From NCBI RefSeq assembly GCF_002454115.1, contig NZ_DKIH01000010.1:62001-126000 (forward strand): a DNA stretch of 64,000 nt, read 5' to 3'. Both the position numbers and the translations under genes were made by a program. The DNA comes from Sphingopyxis sp. UBA6723. GTDB lineage: Bacteria; Pseudomonadota; Alphaproteobacteria; Sphingomonadales; Sphingomonadaceae. The notes under the pieces were generated by a model. The model ran no database searches, was not told the origin of the DNA, and worked only from the letters and a program-made list of their open reading frames with translations. Shown here in pieces: positions 8,508-16,381 of the stretch (the stretch's first letter is position 1; every line of letters starts with the position of its first letter).

Positions 8508-9347
8508 GTGCAAATCATCCGTGATATCGCGACGCTGCACCGCGCCATCGCCGCGCTGAAGCAGGACGGCAAAAGCGTCGCTTTGGTGCCGACGATGGGG
8601 GCACTGCACGATGGTCACCTTTCGCTTGTGCAGATGGGGCGGCGCGTTGCCGACCATGTCGTCGTGTCGATCTTCGTCAACCCGACCCAATTCGGTCCCA
8701 ACGAAGATTTCGCCGCTTATCCGCGCGACGAGGCACGCGATGCGGCGCTGCTGATTGAGGAAGGCGTGGCGCTGCTCTGGGCGCCCGATGTCGGGGTCAT
8801 GTATCCGGGTGGCCACAACACCCATATCGAGGTCGCCGAACTCGGCGCCGATTATTGCGGCGCCGCGCGGCCCGGTCATTTCGACGGAGTGGCCACCGTC
8901 GTCGCCAAATTGTTCAATCAGGTCCGTCCCGACATCGCGATCTTTGGCGAAAAGGACTGGCAGCAGCTCGCGATCATCCGCCGCATGGCGCGCGACCTCG
9001 ATTTCGGGCTCGATATTTTGGGAGCGCCAATCGCGCGCGATCCAGACGGCCTCGCGCTGTCGTCGCGCAATGCTTATCTCTCGCCCGCCCAGCGCAGCGC
9101 CGCTGTCGCCTTTCCGAACGCGCTCAAGAGCGCCATCGCGGCGCTAGCGAACGGCGGCGATATGTACGAAACGCTCGCCAAAGCCGAGGCGGCGATCGTC
9201 GCCGGCGGGTTCGACAGCGTCGATTATATCGCGCTCGCCGATGCCGACAGTCTGGAAAGACTGGACAGTTTTCGCGCTCCGGCACGCCTGCTGGCGGCGG
9301 CTCGCATCGGAAATACGCGGCTTATCGACAATTATCCAGTGGGCTGA
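8508..9347 (+). CDS. panC: Pantoate--beta-alanine ligase
   Basis: 279-aa cytosolic enzyme that condenses pantoate and beta-alanine with ATP to give pantothenate, the coenzyme A precursor. It has the HIGH-like motif in PTMGALHDGHLSL, then SIFVNPTQFGPNEDF, the FGEKDWQQL loop and the KMSKS-like region LSSRNAYLS. The start is a GTG at 8508, with GGAGG at 8493-8497. The open frame extends upstream through mipZ, but that part is not PanC-like. The gene stands alone and is divergent from mipZ across 85 bp. Confidence 0.95.
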   Translation: MQIIRDIATLHRAIAALKQDGKSVALVPTMGALHDGHLSLVQMGRRVADHVVVSIFVNPTQFGPNEDFAAYPRDEARDAALLIEEGVALLWAPDVGVMYPGGHNTHIEVAELGADYCGAARPGHFDGVATVVAKLFNQVRPDIAIFGEKDWQQLAIIRRMARDLDFGLDILGAPIARDPDGLALSSRNAYLSPAQRSAAVAFPNALKSAIAALANGGDMYETLAKAEAAIVAGGFDSVDYIALADADSLERLDSFRAPARLLAAARIGNTRLIDNYPVG

Positions 9348-9487
9348 CGGAAAACGAAAACTTTTCAATTCAGTCTTTTAGCTGCGCTATCCACAAGAAA
9401 TTACCCGCGTCGTTAACGTTTTGTTGACCATAAGCCGCAAGGGTGGACCTCGAAGCTTCCTGTGGGGGGAAGCGACAGGGGGTTTTT

Positions 9488-9802
9488 ATGGCCAACAGTC
9501 TGAAGTCCGGGCAATATCTGATCGAAAGCCGCTTGCTTGATGCGGCGCGCGGCGACGCCAATGCCTATTTCGATTTGGGGATCGCCTTTTCCACCGGCAC
9601 CGGCGGGGTCGATGTCGATCTGATCCAGGCGCATAAATGGTTCAACCTCGCGGCGCTCGGCGGCAACAAGGAAGGCCAGCAATGCCGCGCCGACCTGTCC
9701 GATGAAATGAGCCGCGACGAAATCGCCGAAGCGCAGCGCCAGGCTCGCGCCTGGCTCGACGAAACCGCACGCCGTCCGGCGGCGAGGCGGTTTGCGGCCT
9801 AG
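9488..9802 (+). CDS. Small Sel1-like repeat protein
   Basis: 104-aa protein with one clear Sel1/TPR-like unit (AHKWFNLAALGGNKEG, residues about 51-66) preceded by a helix pair. Sel1 repeats mediate protein-protein contacts. No signal peptide is visible, so it is likely cytosolic. The ATG at 9488 has a strong GGGGG-rich ribosome-binding site a few bases upstream. A 140-bp AT-richer leader separates it from panC. Function unknown. Confidence 0.75.
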   Translation: MANSLKSGQYLIESRLLDAARGDANAYFDLGIAFSTGTGGVDVDLIQAHKWFNLAALGGNKEGQQCRADLSDEMSRDEIAEAQRQARAWLDETARRPAARRFAA

Positions 9803-9817
9803 TTCAACTTATCCCAC

Positions 9818-9903
9818 CCCGTTCGCATCGAGCGAAGTCGAGATGCCCCTCGGGCTAAGGCTTACAGACCCGGGGTGTCTCGACTTCGCTCGACACAAAC
9901 GGG
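9818..9903. repeat. Inverted repeat, TCGAGCGAAGTCGAGA family, copy 1
   Basis: Arms 9818-9849 and 9872-9903 are reverse complements with a few mismatches, and each holds the small palindrome TCGAGCGAAGTCGA. It lies between two convergent genes. A second copy with nearly identical arms is at 23658-23738. Confidence 0.85.
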
Positions 9904-9916
9904 ATTTGAGGACGCT

Positions 9917-11065
9917 CTAGTTGGCCCGCCGAAATGGCGTGTGCCCCTCCAGCCAGTCCATTTCGGCTTCTTCGGCGCGCCGTTCCTGTTCCAGAAAATC
10001 AGCGACTGCGCGGCGGAACCCGGGATCGGCGATGAAATGCGCCGACCAGGTCGCGACCGGGCCATAGCCGCGCGCCAGCTTATGGCCGCCTTGCGCCCCC
10101 GCCTCGACCCGCGCCAGCCCGCGTCCGATCGCGATGTCGATCGCGCGGTAATAGCATAGCTCGAAATGCAGATAGGGGATGTCGATCAAGCAGCCCCAAT
10201 AGCGCCCGTAGAGCGTATCGGCGCCCAGGAAGTGCAAAGCCCCTGCCACCGGTCGCTCGCCGTCATAGGCGAGCAGCAGGATGACCTGCTCCGCCATCCG
10301 CGCGCCGATCAAGTCGAAGGCCGCGCGCGTCAGATAGGGCTGTCCCCATTTGCGCGCGCCGGTGTCCTGATAGAAGAGCCACATCGCGTCCCAATGCTCG
10401 GAGCGAATCGCGGCGCCGGTCAATTCCTCGATCCGTAGCCCTTCGACCGCCCGTGCGCGTTCCTTGCGCAACTGCTTGCGCTTGGCCGAGGTCAGCGTGG
10501 CGAGAAAATCGTCGAAGCCGGCATAGCCCACGTTGGCGAAATGAAACTGGATGTCGCGGCGCACCAGCCACCCAGCGCCTTCGAACAGCGGCATCTGCTC
10601 GGGCGCGACAAAGGTCGCATGCGCCGACGACAGCCCGTTCTGGCGCACCACTGTTTCGGCGGCGCGGATCAACAGCCGCGCGTCGTCGCTGTCCGGCGCC
10701 AGCAATCGCGGCCCCGGTACCGGTGTGAAGGGCGCCGCAATCTGTAGCTTGGGATAATAGTCACCCCCTGCCCGCGTCCACGCGTCGGCCCAGCCCTGGT
10801 CAAAGACATATTCGCCCTGGCTGTGCGATTTCAGATAGCCGGGCGCAGCAGCGACCAACACGCCAGCCTCGTCCTCGACGAGCAGCGGCGCCGCTTGCCA
10901 ACCGGTCCCCGGCCCGACGCTGCCCGATTCTTCGAGCAGCGACAGGAAAGCGTGGCCGACAAACGGATTGCCGCCGTCATGCAGCGCGTCCCACGCCGCG
11001 GCATCGACCGCGGCCACCCCCGTGCCGAGCGCTATCGTCCGCGCCGGGGGATCGGACTCGGCCAT
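9917..11065 (-). CDS. FemAB/GNAT-like acyltransferase (DUF482, peptidogalycan-biosynthesis family)
   Basis: 382-aa cytosolic protein of the PF04339 type, with a fold related to FemAB and GNAT acyltransferases. Family-like segments include GNPFVGHAFLSLLEESGSVG near the N-terminus, SAKRKQLRKERARA in the middle, and YYRAIDIAIGRGLARVEAG then GYGPVATWSAHFI near the C-terminus. The acceptor substrate is not established for this family. Its ATG directly abuts the RidA stop codon (11065/11066), so it is the last gene of the DUF3572-HAD-RidA operon. Confidence 0.85.
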   Translation of the reverse strand: MAESDPPARTIALGTGVAAVDAAAWDALHDGGNPFVGHAFLSLLEESGSVGPGTGWQAAPLLVEDEAGVLVAAAPGYLKSHSQGEYVFDQGWADAWTRAGGDYYPKLQIAAPFTPVPGPRLLAPDSDDARLLIRAAETVVRQNGLSSAHATFVAPEQMPLFEGAGWLVRRDIQFHFANVGYAGFDDFLATLTSAKRKQLRKERARAVEGLRIEELTGAAIRSEHWDAMWLFYQDTGARKWGQPYLTRAAFDLIGARMAEQVILLLAYDGERPVAGALHFLGADTLYGRYWGCLIDIPYLHFELCYYRAIDIAIGRGLARVEAGAQGGHKLARGYGPVATWSAHFIADPGFRRAVADFLEQERRAEEAEMDWLEGHTPFRRAN

Positions 11066-11530
11066 TTATGCCGGGCGCACCGCGACGATCGCGTCGGCCT
11101 CGACCGCAGCGCCCAGCGGCAGCACCGCGACGCCAACCGCGGCGCGCGCGTGACGGCCAGCCTCGCCGAACAGCGTTTCGAACAGGTCCGACGCGCCATT
11201 GGCGACCTTTGCCTGATCGGTGAAGCTAGGCGCGCTGTTGACGAACACGCCCAGCTTGATGACGCGCTCGACACGCGACAGATCGCCGCCCAGCGCCTGC
11301 GCAAGCTGCGCGATCAGCATCAGCGCGACGCGCTGCGCCGCATCCTGCCCGCCCCCGACATCCATGTCGTCGCCCAGACGCCCGGTCACGACCTGTCCGT
11401 CGCGAAAGGGCAGCTGGCCGCTGACGTACAGCAGCCCGCCATGTTCGACGACGGGAACATAAGCGGCAACCGGCGCGGCGGCCTTCGGCAGTTCGAGGCC
11501 GAGTTCGGTGAGCTTTGCGGTGATATCCAT
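11066..11530 (-). CDS. RidA family protein (YjgF/YER057c/UK114)
   Basis: 154-aa member of the reactive intermediate deaminase superfamily, which hydrolyses enamine/imine intermediates. It is of the longer RidA subtype with an N-terminal MDITAKLTELGLELP segment, a central GGLLYVSGQLP strand and C-terminal HARAAVGVAVLPLGAAVE. The Arg of HARAAV corresponds to the carboxylate-binding arginine of active members. AAGGA precedes the ATG. Operon position: after the HAD gene, before the FemAB-like gene. Confidence 0.88.
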   Translation of the reverse strand: MDITAKLTELGLELPKAAAPVAAYVPVVEHGGLLYVSGQLPFRDGQVVTGRLGDDMDVGGGQDAAQRVALMLIAQLAQALGGDLSRVERVIKLGVFVNSAPSFTDQAKVANGASDLFETLFGEAGRHARAAVGVAVLPLGAAVEADAIVAVRPA

Positions 11531-11542
11531 GGTCGTTCCTTC

Positions 11543-12184
11543 TTAAACGGGTTCGGGGGCCGGAGCGGGGACATTTTCGGCGAGCCGCGCGAGGATCCAG
11601 TCCTGCGCCGCCGCCCAGTCATCGATGCGCGCATGGGCATAAGGCGACGGCGCAATCTTGTTGGCGATGGCGGGCTCGCCAACCAGATGGAGCCGCCACA
11701 CGTCGGGCGCTTCCTGCGCCACCGACTGATGATGTCCTGCCAGATCGTCGATGAATACGGCGACCGACGGCCGATATTGCTCGATCAGGCGGCACACCGG
11801 CTCCCCCTTGCCGCCGCGGCTGCCGATCACCGGCGCATGAAAATCGTGCAGCGCCAGTTGCTCGATCCGCGCCTGCTGATGGTCGGGGCCGACGTTGGTC
11901 AGCACGACGATGTCGGCCTGCTCGGCGATCACCGCCATTGCCGCGAGCGCGCCCGGAATCGGATATTGCCGCGCCATCTCGCCGCGGAAAAAGGCGTCGA
12001 GTAGCGGCCAAACCTCGGCTGCTTCCAGCGGGGTCCCGCATTCCTTGCGTTTCAGCGCCCCGGCAAAGCTGGCATCCTCGATGCGGAACAGCACGCCATG
12101 TTCGGCGTCGACCCATTCGGCAAAGGGGACGACCATGTGCATCAGCACCTCGTCGCAATCGGTGATGACGAGCGGGCGGGTCAT
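11543..12184 (-). CDS. HAD family hydrolase
   Basis: 213-aa HAD-superfamily protein with unusual motif I ITDCDEVLMHMV (Asp-Cys-Asp), motif II VLTNVG and motif IV FIDDLAGHH. Substrate unknown. Its ATG overlaps the DUF3572 stop in an ATGA junction, indicating translational coupling, and RidA follows 12 bp later. The C-terminus ends in a Pro/Ala-rich tail. Confidence 0.85.
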   Translation of the reverse strand: MTRPLVITDCDEVLMHMVVPFAEWVDAEHGVLFRIEDASFAGALKRKECGTPLEAAEVWPLLDAFFRGEMARQYPIPGALAAMAVIAEQADIVVLTNVGPDHQQARIEQLALHDFHAPVIGSRGGKGEPVCRLIEQYRPSVAVFIDDLAGHHQSVAQEAPDVWRLHLVGEPAIANKIAPSPYAHARIDDWAAAQDWILARLAENVPAPAPEPV

Positions 12185-12480
12185 AGGGTCATTCCTTCGA
12201 GGCGCTGCGCTGCGGCGGCTAGGGTGGCAGGCGGCACCTGCAACGCACCGGCGCAGGCGACAAGGTCGTTTTCATGGGCGGTCAGGAAGGACAGGATCGC
12301 CGCCAAGGTCGCGCGTTCGCTCAGCGACGCGCGCAACTCGCCCGGCGCGAGTCCCGTCAGCGCGAGCAGCCGCTCGGCGCGCGGTTCGTCGCGCAATATC
12401 CAGCCGAGCGCTTGAAGCGCCAAGGCTGCGTCGTCGTCGTGCAAGGCATTTTTCCCTTCAACGGGAGGCAATTGTGTCAT
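12181..12480 (-). CDS. DUF3572 family protein
   Basis: 99-aa, all-helical, Ala/Leu-rich protein (ALALQALGWILRDEPRAERLL..., then RATLAAILSFLTAHENDL) matching the DUF3572 family of alphaproteobacteria. No function is known and there is no signal peptide or membrane segment. It is the first gene of a four-gene operon and is divergent from divK, which is a recurrent arrangement in sphingomonads from my recollection. Confidence 0.8.
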   Translation of the reverse strand: MTQLPPVEGKNALHDDDAALALQALGWILRDEPRAERLLALTGLAPGELRASLSERATLAAILSFLTAHENDLVACAGALQVPPATLAAAAQRLEGMTL

Positions 12481-12533
12481 GCGGCCGATTCGCCTAAACG
12501 GGCCGCGGACGCAAGGTGGGGAAGCGAATAATC

Positions 12534-12896
12534 ATGGGCAAGACCATATTGGTCGTCGAAGATAATGAGCTGAACCTGCGCCTGTTCTGCGACCTGCTGA
12601 ACGCCCACGGCTATACGGCGCACCCGGTACGCGACGGGCGCGACGCGCTGGCCAAGGCACGCGAGGTCGCTCCCGACCTGATCATCATGGACATCCAACT
12701 GCCGCATGTCAGCGGGCTCGAGCTGATCGGGCAGATGAAGGCGGATCTGACGCTGCGCGCGGTGCCGATCATGGCGGTCACGGCCTATGCCGGCAAAGGC
12801 GACGAGGAGCAGATCCGCGCCGCGGGCGCCGAAGCCTATGTGTCGAAACCGATTTCGGTGATCAAGTTCATCGAGAGCGTTGGGGCGTTTGCCTGA
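12534..12896 (+). CDS. divK: Single-domain response regulator DivK
   Basis: 120-aa receiver domain without an output domain. In Caulobacter DivK-P controls DivL/CckA and cell-cycle progression. Acidic pocket residues Glu9/Asp10, phospho-acceptor Asp53 in IIMDIQLPHVSG, Thr in AVTAYAG, and Lys in SKPIS are all visible. I chose the ATG at 12534, which gives the family's MGKTILVVEDNELN start; an in-frame GTG lies at 12516. The gene stands alone, facing away from the DUF3572 operon. Confidence 0.93.
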   Translation: MGKTILVVEDNELNLRLFCDLLNAHGYTAHPVRDGRDALAKAREVAPDLIIMDIQLPHVSGLELIGQMKADLTLRAVPIMAVTAYAGKGDEEQIRAAGAEAYVSKPISVIKFIESVGAFA

Positions 12897-12940
12897 CGCG
12901 AACGACTGGAAGCGACCGCTTGCGGACCTAAGGCATATTC

Positions 12941-13098
12941 CTCTCTCCCCTTGAGGGAGAGATACGAAGGCTTGGCAGCTTGCTGCCTAGCCATAGTTGA
13001 GAGGGGTTCTTCGCCCGCTGGCGCCCACCCCCTCACCAAGCTTCGCTAGCTCCTGACGGAGCAAGCTGCGCTATCCTCTCCCTCAAGGGGAGAGGAGT
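12941..13098. repeat. Inverted repeat with CTCTCCCCTTGAGGGAGAG ends
   Basis: The terminal palindromes 12941-12961 and 13076-13094 are reverse complements. The interior carries CTTGGCAGCTTGCTGCCTAG and a GAGCAAGCT motif shared with the element at 6052-6178. The rest of the 342-bp gap 12897-13238 holds only the rpmG terminator and a small GATCCCGGC/GCCGGGAT hairpin. Confidence 0.75.
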
Positions 13099-13143
13099 TC
13101 ATGTCCGCTTCCCACCCCAAAGCTGACATCTAACCGGCGCACG

Positions 13144-13172
13144 AAAAAGGGCGGCGCAAATGGCCGCCCCTT
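13144..13172 (-). terminator. Intrinsic terminator downstream of rpmG
   Basis: On the minus strand: a GGGCGGC stem, a short loop, GCCGCCC, then TTTTT. A second hairpin (GATCCCGGC/GCCGGGAT) lies between it and the rpmG stop. Confidence 0.8.
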
Positions 13173-13238
13173 GATCCCGGCTTTCGCCGGGATGTCGCAT
13201 TTTCAATCCTGCGCGCTTTCAGGGCGCAGGAAAACGCG

Positions 13239-13406
13239 TCACTTGATCTTCGATTCCTTGAACTCGACATGCTTGCGCACGCGCGGGTCATATTTGCGCA
13301 CCGACATTTTTTCGGTCATCGTGCGCGGGTTCTTTTTCGTGACATAGAAAAAGCCCGTGTCGGCGGTGCTCACCAGCTTGATCTTGACGGTCGTCGGCTT
13401 GGCCAT
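13239..13406 (-). CDS. rpmG: 50S ribosomal protein L33
   Basis: 55-aa large-subunit protein: MAKPTTVKIKLVSTADTGFF at the start, TKKNPRTMTEKMSVRKYDP in the middle, and a VRKHVEFKESKIK end. It is the zinc-free L33 type (no CxxC pairs) found in alphaproteobacteria. It is monocistronic with a good terminator downstream. Confidence 0.96.
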   Translation of the reverse strand: MAKPTTVKIKLVSTADTGFFYVTKKNPRTMTEKMSVRKYDPRVRKHVEFKESKIK

Positions 13407-13620
13407 GGCCCTGTTCCTCGAAATAACTGCACATCCGCCGGAGCTCCGAAGGATGCGGCGGGACTATGGCCCCGACGTTGGTGTGAAAAAACTCAGGGGC
13501 CGCGCACGAGGCGCCGCCCCCAATATCCGCGCGCCTCTGACGGGATTCGGTGCTTCTGTCAAGCAAAAGAGCGGGCGGACGGCGCAGCACCATCCGCCCG
13601 GGAGGGGGCTCGGTGGGCGG

Positions 13621-14352
13621 CTAAGCGGCCCTGATCTCAAAGCGAACCGTCATCGTCTTCCAGCTTTCCTCCGCCACGCCGCCGCGCGTCGCGGGCGTGA
13701 AGCGCCATTTGGCGAGAGCGCGGCGCTTGGTTTCGGCGAAAAAGCCCGGACTGTCGGTGCTGACCAGTTCGACCGCCTTCACCCGCCCGTCGGTGCCGAT
13801 CAGGACGCGCACTTTGGCAACCCCCTCGATCTCGCGCCGCTGTTCGCTTGCCGGATAGTCGGGCTGGAACGCCCCGGCGTAGCGCGGATCGAGTTCCGCG
13901 AATACCAGTTTGGGCATAGGTGGTGGATCGGCGGGCCGGGCTGGAGGCCCAAGGTTGATCGGGCCAAGGTCGACGATGACCGGCCCTTCGACCACGCGAT
14001 TATCGAAGGACGGCATTGTTTCGACAAGAGGTTTCACCGTGTCGGTCGCGGACGCGGTTCGCGGTGCGGGCTTTGCGTCGGGAGTCGGCTGGGGCGGCGG
14101 TGGAGGCGTCGGTAGCTTGATCAATGTTCCGACCATCGGGTCGGACTTGGGTATCGGATCAACGATCATCGGCGACAGCGCCACCGCGACGACAAGCGCG
14201 GCGGGCAGGCCGACGGCGAGGAGCGCCGCGACCGGGTGGCGGCCGTGATCACTGCCATAGATGTTGCGGGAAATGGTCGCCGATCGACCCGCGGGGGCCG
14301 TTGTCACCTCGGGGGCAGTCAGGATGGTCGAAATCAGGGGTATCAGGGTCAT
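13621..14352 (-). CDS. TonB family energy-transducing protein
   Basis: 243-aa protein with TonB architecture: a cytoplasmic N-terminus of about 40 residues, a single membrane helix (about residues 41-64, AALLAVGLPAALVVAVALS), a Pro-rich periplasmic spacer (LPTPPPPPQPTPDAKPAP) and a C-terminal TonB domain (about 160-243). It would couple the proton-motive force from ExbB/ExbD to outer-membrane receptors, but no exbBD is nearby. A well-formed sigma-70-like promoter lies 75-100 bases upstream. Confidence 0.88.
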   Translation of the reverse strand: MTLIPLISTILTAPEVTTAPAGRSATISRNIYGSDHGRHPVAALLAVGLPAALVVAVALSPMIVDPIPKSDPMVGTLIKLPTPPPPPQPTPDAKPAPRTASATDTVKPLVETMPSFDNRVVEGPVIVDLGPINLGPPARPADPPPMPKLVFAELDPRYAGAFQPDYPASEQRREIEGVAKVRVLIGTDGRVKAVELVSTDSPGFFAETKRRALAKWRFTPATRGGVAEESWKTMTVRFEIRAA

Positions 14353-14424
14353 GGCATCTCTCCTTGCCTATCAGACCCGGCCCCGCCGTGTTTCGACCAC
14401 CGCTATCGGCCAAGTCAGATATCA

Positions 14425-14454
14425 GTTATAGTATATCATACCTCACATTGTCAA
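14425..14454 (-). promoter_or_regulatory. Sigma-70-like promoter for the tonB-like gene
   Basis: On the minus strand, a perfect -35 TTGACA (14449-14454) and a -10 TATAAC (14425-14430) are separated by 18 bp. They lie about 75 bp upstream of the ATG at 14352. The -10 region sits in an AT-rich, partly symmetric GATATAC...GATATC stretch that could hold a regulator site. Confidence 0.65.
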
Positions 14455-14501
14455 GCGCAGCGGTAGGCAAAAATGGTGATGCATTTTCGCAGAGGGTCGG
14501 T

Positions 14502-15812
14502 TTAGCTGGCTGCGAGCCGCGCGACCGCCTGATCTTTTGCGATCAGCGGCAACAGTTCGGCCATGTCCGGGCCGTGATCGCGCCCGGTCAGCGCCCGGCG
14601 CATCGGCAGGAACAACGCGCGGCCCTTTGCCCCCGTCGCCTCTTTCACCGTGGCAGTCAGCGCGTGCCAGGCGTCGGCGCTCCAGTCGATCACGGGCGCC
14701 GCGGCGGCGGCAGCGGCGAGCACCGGGCGGTCGGCATCATCGACCGGTGGCGGCGCAAGTGGCCCATCAAATACCGCCACCCAATCGGCAGCCTCGGCGA
14801 CGGTCATCAAATTGGGACGAATCGCGTGCCAGCGCGTCGCGGTGATCGCAGCGGGCAGCCTGTCCGCGACCGTTTCATACGCGGTGTGGTGCAGGATTTT
14901 CTGATTGAGCAGCGCCAATTCCGCCCCATCAAATCGCGCCGGGGCGCGGCCGAATCGTGCGAAATCAAGGCTCTCGATCAGCGGCGCCAGACTGGTCACC
15001 GGCTCGACCGGGTCGCTGGTGCCGAGCCGCGCGAGCAAGGCCGCGAGCGCGATCGGTTCCATTCCCGCATCGCGCAAACTGGCCATGCCGAGCGAGCCAA
15101 GCCGCTTTGACAATTTGCCTTCGGTTCCAACCAGCAACGCTTCATGCGCGAACTGCGGCGGCGCAGCCCCCAAAGCGGCGAACATCTGGATTTGCGTCGC
15201 GGTGTTCGACACATGGTCCTCGCCGCGTACGACATGGGTAATGCCCATCGCAATATCGTCGATCACGCTGGGGAGCAGATAAAGCCAGCTGCCGTCGGCG
15301 CGGCGGATCACCGGGTCGGACATGGTGCGCGGATCGAAATGCTGGTCGCCGCGGATCAGGTCGGCCCATTCGATCGGCGCGTCGTGGTCGAGCCTGAAGC
15401 GCCAGTGCGGCGCCACGCCTTCGGGCACCGGCGCATCCACCGGCTTGCGTTCATACACCGGCGGCAATCCGCGCGAGAGCAGGACCTTGCGCCGGATGTC
15501 GAGCTCTTCGGGGGCTTCGTAACAGGCATAGACGCGCCCCGCCGCCTTGAGCTTCTCGAATTCCGCCTCGTACAACGCAAAGCGCGCCGACTGGCGCTCC
15601 TCGCCGTCGATGTCGAGGCCGAGCCACGCGAGGTCGGCACGAATCGCGTCGACATATTCCTCTTTCGACCGTTCGAGATCGGTGTCGTCGATGCGGAGCA
15701 GAAAGCGCCCGCCATGCTTGCGCGCCCACAGCCAGTTGTGGAGCGCGGTGCGGACATTGCCGACATGCAGGGTGCCGGTCGGCGAGGGGGCAAAACGGGT
15801 CACGACAGTCAT
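14502..15812 (-). CDS. gltX: Glutamate--tRNA ligase
   Basis: 436-aa class I aminoacyl-tRNA synthetase. The HIGH-type signature is PSPTGTLHVGNVRTALHNWL and the KMSKS-type loop is EGKLSKRLGSLG. The length is at the short end of the family, suggesting the shorter of the two GltX types many alphaproteobacteria carry. Which tRNA(s) it charges (Glu and/or Gln) cannot be read here. It is monocistronic or led by the short gap after the DoxX gene. Confidence 0.94.
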   Translation of the reverse strand: MTVVTRFAPSPTGTLHVGNVRTALHNWLWARKHGGRFLLRIDDTDLERSKEEYVDAIRADLAWLGLDIDGEERQSARFALYEAEFEKLKAAGRVYACYEAPEELDIRRKVLLSRGLPPVYERKPVDAPVPEGVAPHWRFRLDHDAPIEWADLIRGDQHFDPRTMSDPVIRRADGSWLYLLPSVIDDIAMGITHVVRGEDHVSNTATQIQMFAALGAAPPQFAHEALLVGTEGKLSKRLGSLGMASLRDAGMEPIALAALLARLGTSDPVEPVTSLAPLIESLDFARFGRAPARFDGAELALLNQKILHHTAYETVADRLPAAITATRWHAIRPNLMTVAEAADWVAVFDGPLAPPPVDDADRPVLAAAAAAAPVIDWSADAWHALTATVKEATGAKGRALFLPMRRALTGRDHGPDMAELLPLIAKDQAVARLAAS

Positions 15813-15864
15813 AGCGCGCGCCTATAACCGCTTCGCTGCTCGCGCGCGACCCCGTCGTACAGCG

Positions 15865-16284
15865 TCATACCGTGCGGCGACGCTCCGGCCAATAGGCCCA
15901 CGCAATAGTCAGCAGCGAGACGATCAGGATGACGCTATATTCCATCCCGTTGCGCCCCGCGCCAACAACGAACCAGCCAAAGGGCAAATGGACCATGATC
16001 ATGCCGAGAGACAGGACCGCGGCGTGGCCCAGCGCCACAAGACTGGTCCAGCGGCGCGCCAGCATTAGCACAGGGCCGACCAGTTCGAACAGCGTCACGC
16101 CGAGCGCCCAGCCAAAGCCCATCGGGAAGCCTTGGGTTTCGAGCCAGACGCCGAACGGCGCAATGCCGCCTGCGACGAGACGAAAAACCCCGTGGATCAA
16201 GATCAGCAACGCCACGGTGATCCGCAGCACGTCGAGCGCCCGCTCGGCCTTTTGCGGCGGCGCCTTTTCTCCCAGCAACCCCAT
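15865..16284 (-). CDS. DoxX family membrane protein
   Basis: 139-aa integral membrane protein with about four hydrophobic segments: residues about 18-40 (ITVALLILIHGVFRLVAGGI), 55-78, 83-105 and 112-130. It has the DoxX pattern HGVFRLVAGGIAPFG near the first helix. Function in this organism unknown; DoxX-like proteins are linked to redox and thiol stress in some bacteria. It is transcribed in the same direction as gltX, 52 bp upstream of it. Confidence 0.8.
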   Translation of the reverse strand: MGLLGEKAPPQKAERALDVLRITVALLILIHGVFRLVAGGIAPFGVWLETQGFPMGFGWALGVTLFELVGPVLMLARRWTSLVALGHAAVLSLGMIMVHLPFGWFVVGAGRNGMEYSVILIVSLLTIAWAYWPERRRTV

Positions 16285-16381
16285 ATCCCGCTCCCCTTAT
16301 TGCAGTGTGTCGATCGGCGACCTTAGCGCCGCCACACAGCGCGACGAAGAGACACCGACGTACCAGTATCCGCAGTATGGG

